Shown: in pieces, positions 50,546-59,964 of the stretch | How the letters are laid out: each line of letters starts with the position of its first letter | How positions within the stretch are numbered: the stretch's first letter is position 1 | From: Microbacterium sp. BLY | GTDB lineage: Bacteria; Actinomycetota; Actinomycetes; Actinomycetales; Microbacteriaceae | Reading direction: 5' to 3' | Assembly (NCBI RefSeq): GCF_017939615.1 | Contig: NZ_JAGKSR010000001.1 | Coordinates: forward strand, 62,001-126,000 | DNA length: 64,000 bases | Notes under the pieces: generated by a model | Database searches by the model: none | What the model was told of the DNA's origin: nothing | Seen by the model: only the letters and a program-made list of their open reading frames with translations | Made by a program: the position numbers and the translations under genes

Positions 50546-51766
50546 TCAGAGCAGTTCGGCGGTCTGCCGGGCGATCTGCAGCTCCTCGTCCGTGGGCACG
50601 ACGAGCACGGTCACGGGCGAGGCATCGGTCGAGATGACGCGGATCCCGCGTTCCCTCGCCTCGTTGCGGGCGGGGTCGATCTCGATGCCCGCGAAGCCGA
50701 GCGTCGCCATCGCCGCCGCGCGCACCGGCGCGGCGTTCTCGCCGACACCGGCGGTGAACGACACCACGTCGACCCCGCCCAGCTGCGCGATGTAGGCGCC
50801 CGCGTAGGCCCGCAGCCGATGGACGTAGACGTCGAAGGCGAGCGTGGCCGCCTCGTCTCCGGCCGCCACCCCCGCGAGGATGTCGCGCATGTCGCTGCGG
50901 CCGGCCAGACCCGCGAGCCCGCTGCGGGTGTTCAGCAGCGCATCGAGGTCGTCGATCGTGTAGCCCGCCCGCCGGGACAGGTGCACCAGGGCGGCGGGGT
51001 CGATGTCGCCGGAGCGCGTGCCCATGACGAGGCCCTCCAGCGGCGTGAGGCCCATCGAGGTCTCCACCGAGCGTCCGCCGTCGATCGCGGTGACCGAGGC
51101 CCCGTTGCCGAGGTGGAAGACGAGCTGCCGGAGCGCGCCGATGTCGCGACCGAGGAACCGTGCGGCGGCCGCGCTCACGAACTGATGACTCGTGCCGTGG
51201 AAACCGTAGCGGCGGACGCGATGCTCGGCGGCGAGCGCGGCATCGATCGCATACGTGTACGCGGCCGGCGGCAGGGTCTGATGGAACGCGGTGTCGAACA
51301 CCGCGACGTGCGGGACCGCGTCGAACACGGCGCGCGCGGCCCGGATGCCGGCGAGGTTCGCCGGGTTGTGCAGCGGGGCGAGCACCGCCAGCTCGTCGAT
51401 CTGCCGCTCGACGTCGGCGTCGATCAGGGTCGGCGCATAGAACCGCGCACCGCCGTGCACGACCCGATGCCCGACGGCGACCGGCGGATGCGCGTCGAGG
51501 GACGGGCCGTGCGCCGCGAACTGCGCGCGCATGACCTCGAAGGCCGCGGCGTGGTCGGGGATCGTCTGCTCGTCGCGGTACGTGGCATCCAGCATCGTCG
51601 CGGACGCCCCCTCACCCCGCTCCCCGTGCACCGTGTGGGCGACGGGGCTGGACTCCTGTCCGATGCGCTCGATGAGCCCGGTCGCGAGCTCGTCCTCGCG
51701 CGCCACGTCGATGAGGCTGTACTTCAGCGAGGACGACCCGCTGTTGATGACGAGGATCGCGCTCAC
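50546..51766 (-). CDS. ackA: acetate kinase
   Basis: AckA interconverts acetyl phosphate and acetate with ATP. The 406-residue protein starts ILVINSGSSSLKYSLID, the acetate-kinase signature 1. RYGFHGTSHQFVSAAAARFL is signature 2. Other conserved segments are VFHLGNGASVTAIDGG and SFTAGVGENAAPVR. It is translationally coupled to pta by a four-base overlap, giving the Pta-AckA pathway for acetate overflow or uptake. Confidence 0.97.
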   Translation of the reverse strand: MSAILVINSGSSSLKYSLIDVAREDELATGLIERIGQESSPVAHTVHGERGEGASATMLDATYRDEQTIPDHAAAFEVMRAQFAAHGPSLDAHPPVAVGHRVVHGGARFYAPTLIDADVERQIDELAVLAPLHNPANLAGIRAARAVFDAVPHVAVFDTAFHQTLPPAAYTYAIDAALAAEHRVRRYGFHGTSHQFVSAAAARFLGRDIGALRQLVFHLGNGASVTAIDGGRSVETSMGLTPLEGLVMGTRSGDIDPAALVHLSRRAGYTIDDLDALLNTRSGLAGLAGRSDMRDILAGVAAGDEAATLAFDVYVHRLRAYAGAYIAQLGGVDVVSFTAGVGENAAPVRAAAMATLGFAGIEIDPARNEARERGIRVISTDASPVTVLVVPTDEELQIARQTAELL

Positions 51767-53892
51767 GCCTCCTCCCCCGCTCGCTCGGCGCCCTGGGCCT
51801 GGATCGCCGTGATGGCCACGGTGTTGACGATGTCGTCGACGAGCGCACCGCGGGACAGGTCGTTGATCGGCTTGTTGAGGCCCTGCAGCACCGGTCCGAT
51901 CGCGACGGCGCCCGCGGAGCGCTGCACCGCCTTGTAGGTGTTGTTGCCGGTGTTGAGATCGGGGAAGACGAACACCGTCGCCCGCCCGGCGACCGCCGAG
52001 TCCGGCAGCTTGGCCCTGGCGACCGCGGCATCCGCGGCGGCGTCGTACTGGATGGGCCCCTCGACGAGCAGCTCGGGCGCGCGTTCGCGGACGAGCGCCG
52101 TCGCCGCCCTCACCTTGTCGACGTCGGCCCCGGAGCCGGATTCGCCGGTGGAGTACGACAGCATCGCCACGCGCGGGTCGATGCCGAACTGCCGGGCCGT
52201 CGTGGCGGACGAGATCGCGATGTCGGCGAGCTGCTCCGCCGTCGGATCGGGGATGACGGCGCAGTCGCCGTACACGAGCACGCGGTCGGCGAGCGCCATG
52301 AGGAACACGCTGGAGACGACGTTCACGCCCGGCTTGGTCTTGATGATCTCGAACGACGGCCGGATCGTGTGCGCGGTCGTGTGCGCCGCCCCCGAGACCA
52401 TTCCGTCGGCGAGACCGAGGTGCACCATCATCGTGCCGAAGTACGAGACGTCCGTGACGGTGTCGGCGGCCTGCGCGAGCGTGATCCCCTTGTGGGCCCG
52501 CAGCGTCGCGTACTCCGCGGCGAACCGCTCGACGAGGGCGGGATCGGTCGGGCTCACCACGTGCGCGTCCGCGATGTCGAGGCCGAGTTCCGCCGCCCTG
52601 GCGCGGACGACCGACTCGTCGCCGAGGATCGTCAGCTCCGCGACCTCGCGGGACAGCAGGGCGGCCGCGGCGCGGAGGATGCGGTCGTCGTCGCCCTCGG
52701 GGAGGACGATGTGGCGGCGGTCGGCCCGCGCGCGTTCCATCAGGCCGTACTGGAACATGAGCGGCGTGACGACGTGCGACTCCGCGAGACCCAGCTGCTC
52801 CGTGAGCTCGGCGACGTCGACGTGGGTCTGGAACAGGCCGAGCGCCCGGTCGTAGCGGCCGCGGGAGTCAGCGGAGATGCGGCCGCGGGTGCCCATCACG
52901 CGCACCGCCGTGTCGTAGGTGCCGAGGTCGGTTGTGATGATCGGCACCGAGGAGGAGAAGCCGTCGAGCAGCTGCAGGATCGGCTCCGGGAGCGGGAACG
53001 GGCCGTTGAGGATGATCCCGGCGATCCGCGGGAACGTGCCGGACGAGTCGGCGAGGAGCGCCGCCAGCAGCACCTCGGTGCGGTCGGCGGGGATCACGAC
53101 GACGGCCTCGTCGGTGAGGCGCGGCAGGACGTTGACCATCGACATGCCGGCGACGACGATCGAGAGCGCGACGGCGGTCAGCCGGTCCTCGTCGCCCTTC
53201 AGCAGCGTGCCGTCCACGGCCGACACGATGCCGCGGATGGAGGGCGCGACGAGGGCGCGGTCCTCGGGGAGCGCCCACACCGGCGTGCCGGCGGGGAGGA
53301 CGGCGCGCACCGCGTCGACGATGGGCTCCAGCCCGTCGGGATCGGCCCTGTTCACCGCCACCGCGAACAGCTCCGCCCGCTCCTCGGCGAGCTCGGGCAG
53401 CGCCAGCGCCGCGATCTGGCCGACCGCCGCCGGCATCCGGGCGGTGGTCGTGCCGAGCTGCTCCGCCTGGCGCTGCTGGTCCCGTCCGCTCAGCACGAGC
53501 AGCACGGGGGCGCCGAGGTTCGCCGCGATACGGGCGTTGAAGCCGAGCTCGGCGGGGCTCGCGACGTCGGTGTAGTCACTGCCGACGATGACGACGGCGT
53601 CGCACTGCGCCTCGACGGCCTTGAAACGGGCGACGATGGTCGACAGCGCGCCGTCCGGGTCGGCCCGCACATCGTCGTAGGTCACGCCGATGCAATCCTC
53701 GTAGTCGAGCTGCACGCCGTCATGCGCGAGGAGCAGCTCGAGGATCTCGTCGCGTTCGGCGACCGCGCGGGCGATCGGGCGGAACACGCCCACCCGCGGC
53801 GACACCCGCATCAGCGCATCGAGCACCCCGAGGGCGATCGTCGACTTCCCGGTGTGGCCTTCGGCCGAGGTGATGTAGATGCTCCGCGACAC
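51763..53892 (-). CDS. pta: phosphate acetyltransferase
   Basis: Pta converts acetyl-CoA and phosphate to acetyl phosphate. The 709-residue form has an N-terminal BioD-like P-loop domain (ITSAEGHTGKSTIALGVLDA), a central DRTGG domain (about 215-330), and the catalytic PTA_PTB domain (about 370-700). The last includes GLADGMVSGAAHTTAHTIRP and PDLNTGNNTYKAVQRS. This long form is usually allosterically regulated. TAAGCT six bases before GTG 53892 suggests a leaderless pta-ackA transcript. Confidence 0.96.
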   Translation of the reverse strand: MSRSIYITSAEGHTGKSTIALGVLDALMRVSPRVGVFRPIARAVAERDEILELLLAHDGVQLDYEDCIGVTYDDVRADPDGALSTIVARFKAVEAQCDAVVIVGSDYTDVASPAELGFNARIAANLGAPVLLVLSGRDQQRQAEQLGTTTARMPAAVGQIAALALPELAEERAELFAVAVNRADPDGLEPIVDAVRAVLPAGTPVWALPEDRALVAPSIRGIVSAVDGTLLKGDEDRLTAVALSIVVAGMSMVNVLPRLTDEAVVVIPADRTEVLLAALLADSSGTFPRIAGIILNGPFPLPEPILQLLDGFSSSVPIITTDLGTYDTAVRVMGTRGRISADSRGRYDRALGLFQTHVDVAELTEQLGLAESHVVTPLMFQYGLMERARADRRHIVLPEGDDDRILRAAAALLSREVAELTILGDESVVRARAAELGLDIADAHVVSPTDPALVERFAAEYATLRAHKGITLAQAADTVTDVSYFGTMMVHLGLADGMVSGAAHTTAHTIRPSFEIIKTKPGVNVVSSVFLMALADRVLVYGDCAVIPDPTAEQLADIAISSATTARQFGIDPRVAMLSYSTGESGSGADVDKVRAATALVRERAPELLVEGPIQYDAAADAAVARAKLPDSAVAGRATVFVFPDLNTGNNTYKAVQRSAGAVAIGPVLQGLNKPINDLSRGALVDDIVNTVAITAIQAQGAERAGEEA

Positions 53893-53898
53893 GGCTCC

Positions 53899-53904
53899 AG
53901 CTTA
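53899..53904 (-). promoter_or_regulatory. -10 element of pta-ackA (leaderless)
   Basis: TAAGCT on the minus strand lies six bases upstream of GTG 53892. Confidence 0.45.
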
Positions 53905-53954
53905 GGCGGGCGTCTCGGTGCCGTGCCCCGCCGACACCGTGACAAACGGCGGCG

Positions 53955-54653
53955 TCACTCGCACGGGCCGGAGAGCACGTCGACGACCGCCGCCGCATCG
54001 TCCTGGAAGCGCGCGTAGTAGTCCCGATCCGTGTTCACCTGCACCCGATGGATGGCGTGCGACGGCGCCATCGACCGCCAGTCGGGGACGCGCCCGAGGC
54101 GGTCGAAGAACAGGCGGGCCGCCGTCGCCGGATCCATCCGCTGCTCCGCGCTCCCCCACCAGTCCTGCTGCTGGAACAGCCCGATGCTCGTGGTGCGCGA
54201 GCCGTCCGGGTTGGTCCAGCCGCGCGTCTCCCAGTCCCCGTAGTCGATGTTGCGCAGACTGCTCTCGCCCATCGCCGTCATCACCCCGAGGATCTGCCCG
54301 TCCCGCGCGAAGCCGAGCTCGTCGGCGGTGCGGATGATGGTCGCGGCGTTCTCGAGCTGCTCGCCGCTCCAGCCCGCCACCCCGGCCTGCGGGAAGGTCG
54401 CCGGGCGGTCGAGGCAGACCGGCGCGGGATCCCGTGCCAGGCCCAGCGGGATGAGCACGAGCAGACCGGCGCCCACGGCCACCACGACGGCCGACACCGC
54501 GAGCCGCCGCAGGATGCGCGTGCGTCGCGCGCGCCGGGCGGCGCGACGCCGGGCCTCCCGGCGTCGCCGAGCGGCCGCCTCCCTGGTCGCCGCCGAGCGC
54601 CGAGCCGACGCGGTCCTCGGCGCCGCCGTCCCCCTCGTGCGCGGCGCCGTCAT
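53955..54653 (-). CDS. membrane-anchored lysozyme/transglycosylase-like protein
   Basis: This encodes 232 residues from ATG 54653. The N-terminal 50 residues are extremely arginine-rich (REAAARRRREARRRAARRAR). One membrane anchor (about 51-73) and an extracellular domain follow. The domain's MTAMGESSLRNIDYGDWETR, SIGLFQQQDWWG and HAIHRVQVNTDRDYYARF segments resemble lysozyme-like folds with a catalytic glutamate (E130). A peptidoglycan-cleaving role is inferred. It is coupled to the rhomboid gene by a four-base overlap, raising the possibility of regulated cleavage of the anchor. Confidence 0.78.
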   Translation of the reverse strand: MTAPRTRGTAAPRTASARRSAATREAAARRRREARRRAARRARRTRILRRLAVSAVVVAVGAGLLVLIPLGLARDPAPVCLDRPATFPQAGVAGWSGEQLENAATIIRTADELGFARDGQILGVMTAMGESSLRNIDYGDWETRGWTNPDGSRTTSIGLFQQQDWWGSAEQRMDPATAARLFFDRLGRVPDWRSMAPSHAIHRVQVNTDRDYYARFQDDAAAVVDVLSGPCE

Positions 54654-55258
54654 CGCCGGACGGCTCCGCGGCGGTCCGGTCGACGGCCGGCGAGGGCGGC
54701 GACCCCGCCCCCGATCGCTCCGAAGAGGTGTCCCTGCCAGGACACGCCGTCCGCGACGCCGAACACCCCGGCGAGCATCGTGCCGCCGTAGACGCCGATC
54801 ACGATGACCGCGATCACCGCGTAGAGGATGCGGTGCGACACACGGCCCGGCGCGAACACCCGCATCACCACATAGCCGAAGTAGCCGAACACGAGCCCGG
54901 AAGCCCCGACCGTGAGCGTGCCGGGGGCGTTCACGAGCCAGGTCCCGAGCCCGCCGACGACCGCGACGATCCCGGTGACCGCCCAGAACCGGCGCGTGCC
55001 CTCGACCGCGACCAGACAGCCCAGCACGAGGAACGGGATCGAGTTCGCGAGCAGATGCGCCCAGCTGGCGTGCAGCAGCGGGGCGAAGACGATCCCCAGC
55101 AGCCCGGCGGGGTCCCACGAGCGGATGCCGAGGCCGCTGAACGAGCCCGGCAGCACGGCGTCCGCGAACTGCACCGCCCACATCGCGGCGAGCAGGAGCA
55201 CGGGCGAGGCGAATCGCCGCAGCGGATGCTCGGGCCTGGCCGGCGGAGGAACGGTCAC
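54650..55258 (-). CDS. rhomboid-family intramembrane serine protease
   Basis: This encodes about 202 residues with six membrane segments. The rhomboid features are HASWAHLLANSIPFLVLG (HxxxN), the catalytic serine in TVGASGLVFGYFGYVVMR (GxSG) and the histidine in WQGHLFGAIGGGVAAL. It cleaves membrane-spanning substrates within the bilayer. GTG 55258 is the only start that keeps the first membrane segment intact. The neighbouring single-span lysozyme-like protein is an obvious candidate substrate, but this is only inference. Confidence 0.92.
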   Translation of the reverse strand: MTVPPPARPEHPLRRFASPVLLLAAMWAVQFADAVLPGSFSGLGIRSWDPAGLLGIVFAPLLHASWAHLLANSIPFLVLGCLVAVEGTRRFWAVTGIVAVVGGLGTWLVNAPGTLTVGASGLVFGYFGYVVMRVFAPGRVSHRILYAVIAVIVIGVYGGTMLAGVFGVADGVSWQGHLFGAIGGGVAALAGRRPDRRGAVRR

Positions 55259-55304
55259 CGTCCGATTCTCGCAGGCGCACCTGGCGCGGGGCTGGGCGCG
55301 GGCA

Positions 55305-55401
55305 AAAGAAAAGACCCTCCGCGCACCCAGCAGAGCCCGGTTACCCTTGCTGCGTTTCCGCCCTGGGGGAATTGGCCTGGATGCCGCCACGCGGAGAGCC
55401 G
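55305..55401 (-). ncRNA. ffs: signal recognition particle RNA, 4.5S type
   Basis: On the minus strand the closing helix CTCTCCGCG / CGCGGAGGG pairs fully. The apical part contains the conserved CAGGGCGGAAACGCAGCAAGG with the GGAA tetraloop bound by Ffh, and GGTAACCGGGCTCTGCTGGG. A U-rich tail (TCTTTTCTTTT) ends it and TAGAGT (55408-55413) is its -10. The RNA targets membrane proteins via Ffh. In many actinobacteria it lies near dnaX; here it is 8 kb away on the same strand. Confidence 0.93.
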
Positions 55402-55519
55402 TCGTCCACTCTACCCGACGTCGACGGGACCCGACGACCGCAGCCCGACATGGTCCCGCAGGGGCCGCGGAGCGTACGATCGATGCACGCGCATCGTTGC
55501 GCCGGACGAGAGGGAACGC

Positions 55520-56509
55520 ATGCCAGAGAACGCCCCCCTGAGCCCGGTCGCGATCGACGCCGACGGGTTCGCCGCGCAGACCGCGGCCATCCTCGGCTCG
55601 ATCAGCCAGGTGATCGACGGGAAGCCGGAGGCCGTGCGCAGCGCCCTCGTCTGCCTCCTCGCCGAGGGCCATCTGCTCATCGAAGACGTCCCGGGCGTCG
55701 GGAAGACCATGCTGGCGCGGGCGCTGGCCGCGACCGTCGACGCCACCGTCCGACGCATCCAGTTCACGCCGGACCTGCTCCCCGGCGACGTCACGGGTGT
55801 GTCCGTGTACAACCCGGTCGACCGCGAGTTCGAGTTCAAGCGCGGCGCCGTGTTCGCCCACATCGTCATCGCCGACGAGATCAACCGCTCCTCCCCCAAG
55901 ACGCAGTCCGCCCTGCTGGAGGCCATGGAGGAGGGCCAGGTCACGGTCGACGGCTCCACCCACCGGCTCCCCGACCCCTTCCTCGTCGTCGCCACCCAGA
56001 ATCCGCTGGAGATGGAGGGCACGTACGCGCTCCCGGAGGCGCAGCGGGACCGGTTCATGATGCGCATCTCGATGGGCTACCCCGACCCGGCCGCGGAAGC
56101 CCTCATGCTCCGGCAGCGCGACGTCGTGAACCCGCTGGCGACCGTGACGCCCGTCGCGGACGCCGCCGCGATCTCCCAGCTCATCGCGTGGGCGCGGGCC
56201 GTGCACGTGGCCCCCGCGCTGGAGGAGTACGCCGTCGCGCTCGCGCAGGCGACGCGGACCGACCCCAATCTGCACCTCGGCGCAAGCCCCCGTGCCACGC
56301 TGCAGCTCGTCCGGGCGGCGAAGGTCTGGGCGGCGCTGGACGGGCGCGACTTCGTCATCCCCGACGACATCACCGATCTCCTCATCCCCGTGCTCGCCCA
56401 CCGGCTGCTCCCAGCCCGCGGCGCGCACCGCGCCGGCGCGCAGCCGGTCGAGGCCGCGCTCACCCAGATCGCCGAGCGCGTGCGCGTGCCCGTCGCGACC
56501 CGCTCCTGA
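55520..56509 (+). CDS. MoxR-family AAA+ ATPase
   Basis: This encodes 329 residues from ATG 55520. Walker A is EDVPGVGKTMLARALA near 54-69 and Walker B is IVIADEINRSSPKTQSALLE. The sensor is VVATQNPLEMEGTYALPEAQ. MoxR proteins act as chaperone-like ATPases and are nearly always paired with DUF58 and transglutaminase-like proteins, as here. A TACGAT -10 candidate lies at 55475-55480. Confidence 0.94.
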   Translation: MPENAPLSPVAIDADGFAAQTAAILGSISQVIDGKPEAVRSALVCLLAEGHLLIEDVPGVGKTMLARALAATVDATVRRIQFTPDLLPGDVTGVSVYNPVDREFEFKRGAVFAHIVIADEINRSSPKTQSALLEAMEEGQVTVDGSTHRLPDPFLVVATQNPLEMEGTYALPEAQRDRFMMRISMGYPDPAAEALMLRQRDVVNPLATVTPVADAAAISQLIAWARAVHVAPALEEYAVALAQATRTDPNLHLGASPRATLQLVRAAKVWAALDGRDFVIPDDITDLLIPVLAHRLLPARGAHRAGAQPVEAALTQIAERVRVPVATRS

Positions 56510-56516
56510 GGCCGCC

Positions 56517-57707
56517 ATGCGCCGACGTCGACTGCTCACCCCGCGCGGCACCGGGACGCTGCTCGCCGCGCTCGGGTGCGTGATCGCGGCGAACATCCTC
56601 GGCGCGCGGATCCTCCTCTTCCTCGGGGTCCTGCTGGCGGCGCTCACCTTGTTCTCCGCCCTCGCCGTCCGCCTCCCCCGGCGGTCCGGAACCGTGAGCC
56701 GGCAGATCTCCACCGACCTGCTCACGGTTGCGGAGACCTCGCGGGTCACGGTGCGCTTCACCCTCCGCGCGCTCCGGGTGCCGCACGGGCTGTGGCACGA
56801 CGTCCTGCCGCCGGCGGTCACGGGCGACTCGGGCGGCGAGTACCCGGCGGACACCGCGCAGCTGCACTACCAAGTCACCGGCGTCCGCCGCGGCGTCTGG
56901 CCGCTGGGCCCGCTCCTGCTGCGGACGGTCGACCCGTTCGGCCTCGCGCAGCGCGAGCAGGCGTTCGGCGACACGCGCACCATTACGGTGGTGCCGGAGG
57001 TGTTCGCCCTGACACCGCTCGCGGTGCGCATCGGCGCGGCGGGTGGCACGGCGCACACCTCGTCCACCCGGCTGGGCCAGGGCAGCGACAACCTCTCCCC
57101 GCGGGGCTACGCACCCGGCGACTCCATGCGACGCATCCACTGGCGGGCCACGGCCCACCGCGGAGAGCTCATGGTCCGGCAGGAAGAGGAGGAGTCGAGC
57201 CCCGACGCCGTGGTCGTGCTGGATCGCACCGGTTCCCGGTGGGCCGCGGGGACGGACGACGTCGACCCGGCGTTCGAGGCGGCCGTCTCGCTCTGCGCCT
57301 CCGCCGCCGTCCATCTCGCAACCGAGGGATACAGCGTCGACGTGCTGGACAGCGCCGGCACGCTCCTCGGCGCGCTCCGCGGACACGAGGACGACAGGGA
57401 CGGACTGCTCGTGGCCCTGGCGATGGTGACGCCACGGGGCGAGAGCCGCAACCTGGCCGCGCTCCTGGGCGGCACCCCGCCCGGTCCCCTCGTGTACGTG
57501 ACCGGCCGCCTGGACGAGGAGGACGCCGCGCTGCTGCGCCCGTCCGGGGCCGCGGCGCCGCTGCTGTTCGCCACGGAGCCCCTCCCGGGCGCGGAGGACG
57601 CCGCACGCCGGCACGGGTGGACCGTCGCCCGCCTGGGCGGGGACGTCGCCGACGCCTGGGACGACGCGCTGGCGGCGCGGGCGGGAGCCGCCGATGTTCC
57701 GCGCTGA
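56517..57707 (+). CDS. DUF58 membrane protein
   Basis: The 396-residue protein has two membrane segments at about 11-55 and a cytosolic or exposed region. The DUF58 signature DNLSPRGYAPGDSMRRIHWR and a von Willebrand A-like segment starting PDAVVVLDRTGSRW are present. It follows the MoxR gene by seven bases and overlaps the next gene by 14. It is thought to be the partner or substrate of the MoxR ATPase. Its molecular role is unknown. Confidence 0.92.
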   Translation: MRRRRLLTPRGTGTLLAALGCVIAANILGARILLFLGVLLAALTLFSALAVRLPRRSGTVSRQISTDLLTVAETSRVTVRFTLRALRVPHGLWHDVLPPAVTGDSGGEYPADTAQLHYQVTGVRRGVWPLGPLLLRTVDPFGLAQREQAFGDTRTITVVPEVFALTPLAVRIGAAGGTAHTSSTRLGQGSDNLSPRGYAPGDSMRRIHWRATAHRGELMVRQEEEESSPDAVVVLDRTGSRWAAGTDDVDPAFEAAVSLCASAAVHLATEGYSVDVLDSAGTLLGALRGHEDDRDGLLVALAMVTPRGESRNLAALLGGTPPGPLVYVTGRLDEEDAALLRPSGAAAPLLFATEPLPGAEDAARRHGWTVARLGGDVADAWDDALAARAGAADVPR

Positions 57708-59952
57708 ACGACCGCGGCCCGCCACGATCCCCGCCGACGTCCGCCTCCGCTGGCACCGCGACCGCGACGAGCCCGTCGGGGTGGTCGTCCCGGGGGCGCT
57801 CGCCGGGCTGGCCGCCCTCACCGCCCTGTGGCCGTTCACGTCCGTGATCTCCCCCGGCACGTGGTCCTTCGTCGTGGTGACCGTCATCGTCGCGGTCGTC
57901 GGCGTCGGGATGCTCGTGCGGCACCTGCTGCGCCGGCACTCGGAGGGCATCGCGGGCGCCGTCGCGCTGCCGGCCCAGGCCCTCGTGGCGATCGGCGTGC
58001 TCACCCTGCTCGTGGCCGGCGACACCGCCGTCCTGGGGGTCGTCCCCACCGCGGCGACCCTCACCCTGGTCCAGGCGCTCGGGGCGGCGGCCGCGGAGCA
58101 GATCGTCTTCGGCTCGGCGCCGCTCGACGCCTCGCCCGGTCTGGCGGCGGCGCTGGGAGCCGGTTTCGCGGTCGTCACGATCCTCCTCGACCAGCTCGTC
58201 GCCGCACGCGTCGCCGTGCTCGCGACGGTGCTGTTCGCGACGGTCGGCGCCCTCCCCATGATCATCACCCTCGGCCCGCCGAACCTCGCCTGGTTCGTGG
58301 CCGCCGCGATCGTCGCCCTGCTCCTGTTCCGCCACACCGCCCGACGCCACCCGGAGTCCCCGCGGCGCGCCTCCGCCGCCGTCGCCGTCTCGGTCGGCGC
58401 GGCGGCGATCGTCACGACCCTCGTCGTGGCGCCCCTGCTCCCGCTCGGTTCGAGCATCGCCGGGACCGGGGTGGGGGTCACCGTCGACGCGTCATTGCGG
58501 CTCGGCGACGATCTGCGGCAGCCGAGCCCGGTCGAGGTCCTGACCGTGGCGACCAAGGCCGACGCGGCCCCCTACCTCCGGCTGACCACGCTCTCCCGGT
58601 TCGACGGCCGCGTGTGGCAGCCCGACCGCGGCGACCTCCAGTCCCAGATCGACGGCTTCGGCGAACCGGAATGGGGAGAGGACATTCCGACCGCGGAATA
58701 CACCACCTCGATCCGCGTGCTGCGGATGTCCAGCTCGTGGCTGCCCCTGCCGTACCCCGCGACCGAGGTGCAGGGTCTCAGCGCGGCCTGGCGGGTGTCC
58801 CCCGAGAACCGCACACTGTTCTCGCGGCGCGGGGACGCGGTCGGCAACGACTACACCGTGACCTCGCTGCGGGTGACGCCGACGCTGGAGCAGATCCGCG
58901 CGACGGAGGCCGCCCCGCCCCGCCCCCGCGAGGAGGACGTGGAGCTGCCCGCCATCATCGGGCAGCAGGCGGCCGAGGTCACGGCCGACGAGCAGACCGA
59001 CTACGACCGCCTCGTCGCCCTGCAGGACTGGTTCCGCTCACAGTTCGAGTACTCCCTGGAGACGCCCGTCGAGGAGGGGTTCGACGGCACCGGAGCGGAC
59101 GCCGTGGCCCGCTTCCTCGAGGAGCGCTCCGGGTACTGCGTGCACTTCGCGGGCGCTTTCGCCCTGATGGCCGAGAGCCTGGGCATGCAGGTGCGCGTCG
59201 TCGTCGGCTACCTTCCCGGGACGCTGACGAACGAGAAGCGCGGCGACGAATCGATCTTCTCCGTGTCGAGCGATCAGCTGCACTCCTGGCCCGAGGTGCT
59301 GTTCCCCGGGATCGGCTGGGTGCCGTTCGAGCCGACCGCCTCCCTCGGGGTGCCGACCGCCTTCCGCGCCGGCACCACGCAGGGCGGGACGACCGGGGGG
59401 CCGGCCGACCCGGCGCCGACCACCGCACCGCAGACCGAGGAGACGACCGCACCGGAGGTCGACCGCGGAGACGCCGACCCCGGCTCGTCCGAGGCGGGAG
59501 AGCTGCGCCGTCTCGACCCGACCCCGGTCATCCTCCTCACCCTGGGCATCGTCGTCCTCCTCCTCGTGCCCGCGGCGATCCGTCTCCTGGAGCGGCGGGT
59601 GCGGATGCGGCGCGCCGCGCAGGGGGACGCGGCGGCGGCCTGGGCGGAACTGCGCGACACCCTCCTCGACCTCCAGGTGCCGGTGTCGGATGCGGAGAGT
59701 CCGCGGATCCGGGCCGCGAGCCTGGTCAGGGACGCGGGTGCCGATGAGGCCGCGCTGCGGGTGCTGACGGCCGCCGTGGAACGCGCCAACTACGCCCGCA
59801 CCGCCGAGCGCGGTGACGACCTCGCCGCACCGCTGGAGGTCGTGCTCGACAGCCTCCGCCGCCACGTCGACCGGCGGGTCAGAGTCCGGGCGCTGCTGCT
59901 GCCGCGGTCGCTCTACGCCCCGCGCGGAGCGGACGCGCGGCTGCTGATCTGA
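57694..59952 (+). CDS. TgpA-like membrane transglutaminase-fold protein
   Basis: The 752-residue protein has six or seven membrane segments in the first 270 residues (DUF3488-like). A transglutaminase core contains C482 in SGYCVHFAGAFALMAESLGM and H530 in QLHSWPEVLFPGIGWVPFEP. A further membrane span (about 605-630) and a DUF4129-like cytosolic tail follow. Such proteins probably act on peptides or cross-links outside the membrane. It completes the MoxR-DUF58-transglutaminase operon. Confidence 0.93.
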   Translation: MFRAERPRPATIPADVRLRWHRDRDEPVGVVVPGALAGLAALTALWPFTSVISPGTWSFVVVTVIVAVVGVGMLVRHLLRRHSEGIAGAVALPAQALVAIGVLTLLVAGDTAVLGVVPTAATLTLVQALGAAAAEQIVFGSAPLDASPGLAAALGAGFAVVTILLDQLVAARVAVLATVLFATVGALPMIITLGPPNLAWFVAAAIVALLLFRHTARRHPESPRRASAAVAVSVGAAAIVTTLVVAPLLPLGSSIAGTGVGVTVDASLRLGDDLRQPSPVEVLTVATKADAAPYLRLTTLSRFDGRVWQPDRGDLQSQIDGFGEPEWGEDIPTAEYTTSIRVLRMSSSWLPLPYPATEVQGLSAAWRVSPENRTLFSRRGDAVGNDYTVTSLRVTPTLEQIRATEAAPPRPREEDVELPAIIGQQAAEVTADEQTDYDRLVALQDWFRSQFEYSLETPVEEGFDGTGADAVARFLEERSGYCVHFAGAFALMAESLGMQVRVVVGYLPGTLTNEKRGDESIFSVSSDQLHSWPEVLFPGIGWVPFEPTASLGVPTAFRAGTTQGGTTGGPADPAPTTAPQTEETTAPEVDRGDADPGSSEAGELRRLDPTPVILLTLGIVVLLLVPAAIRLLERRVRMRRAAQGDAAAAWAELRDTLLDLQVPVSDAESPRIRAASLVRDAGADEAALRVLTAAVERANYARTAERGDDLAAPLEVVLDSLRRHVDRRVRVRALLLPRSLYAPRGADARLLI

Positions 59953-59964
59953 CGATCGCGCCGC

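Noticed and set aside
53955..54653. Phage lysin remnant
   Set aside because: The lysozyme-like gene is in a coupled operon with a rhomboid protease and has an anchor. No phage genes are nearby.
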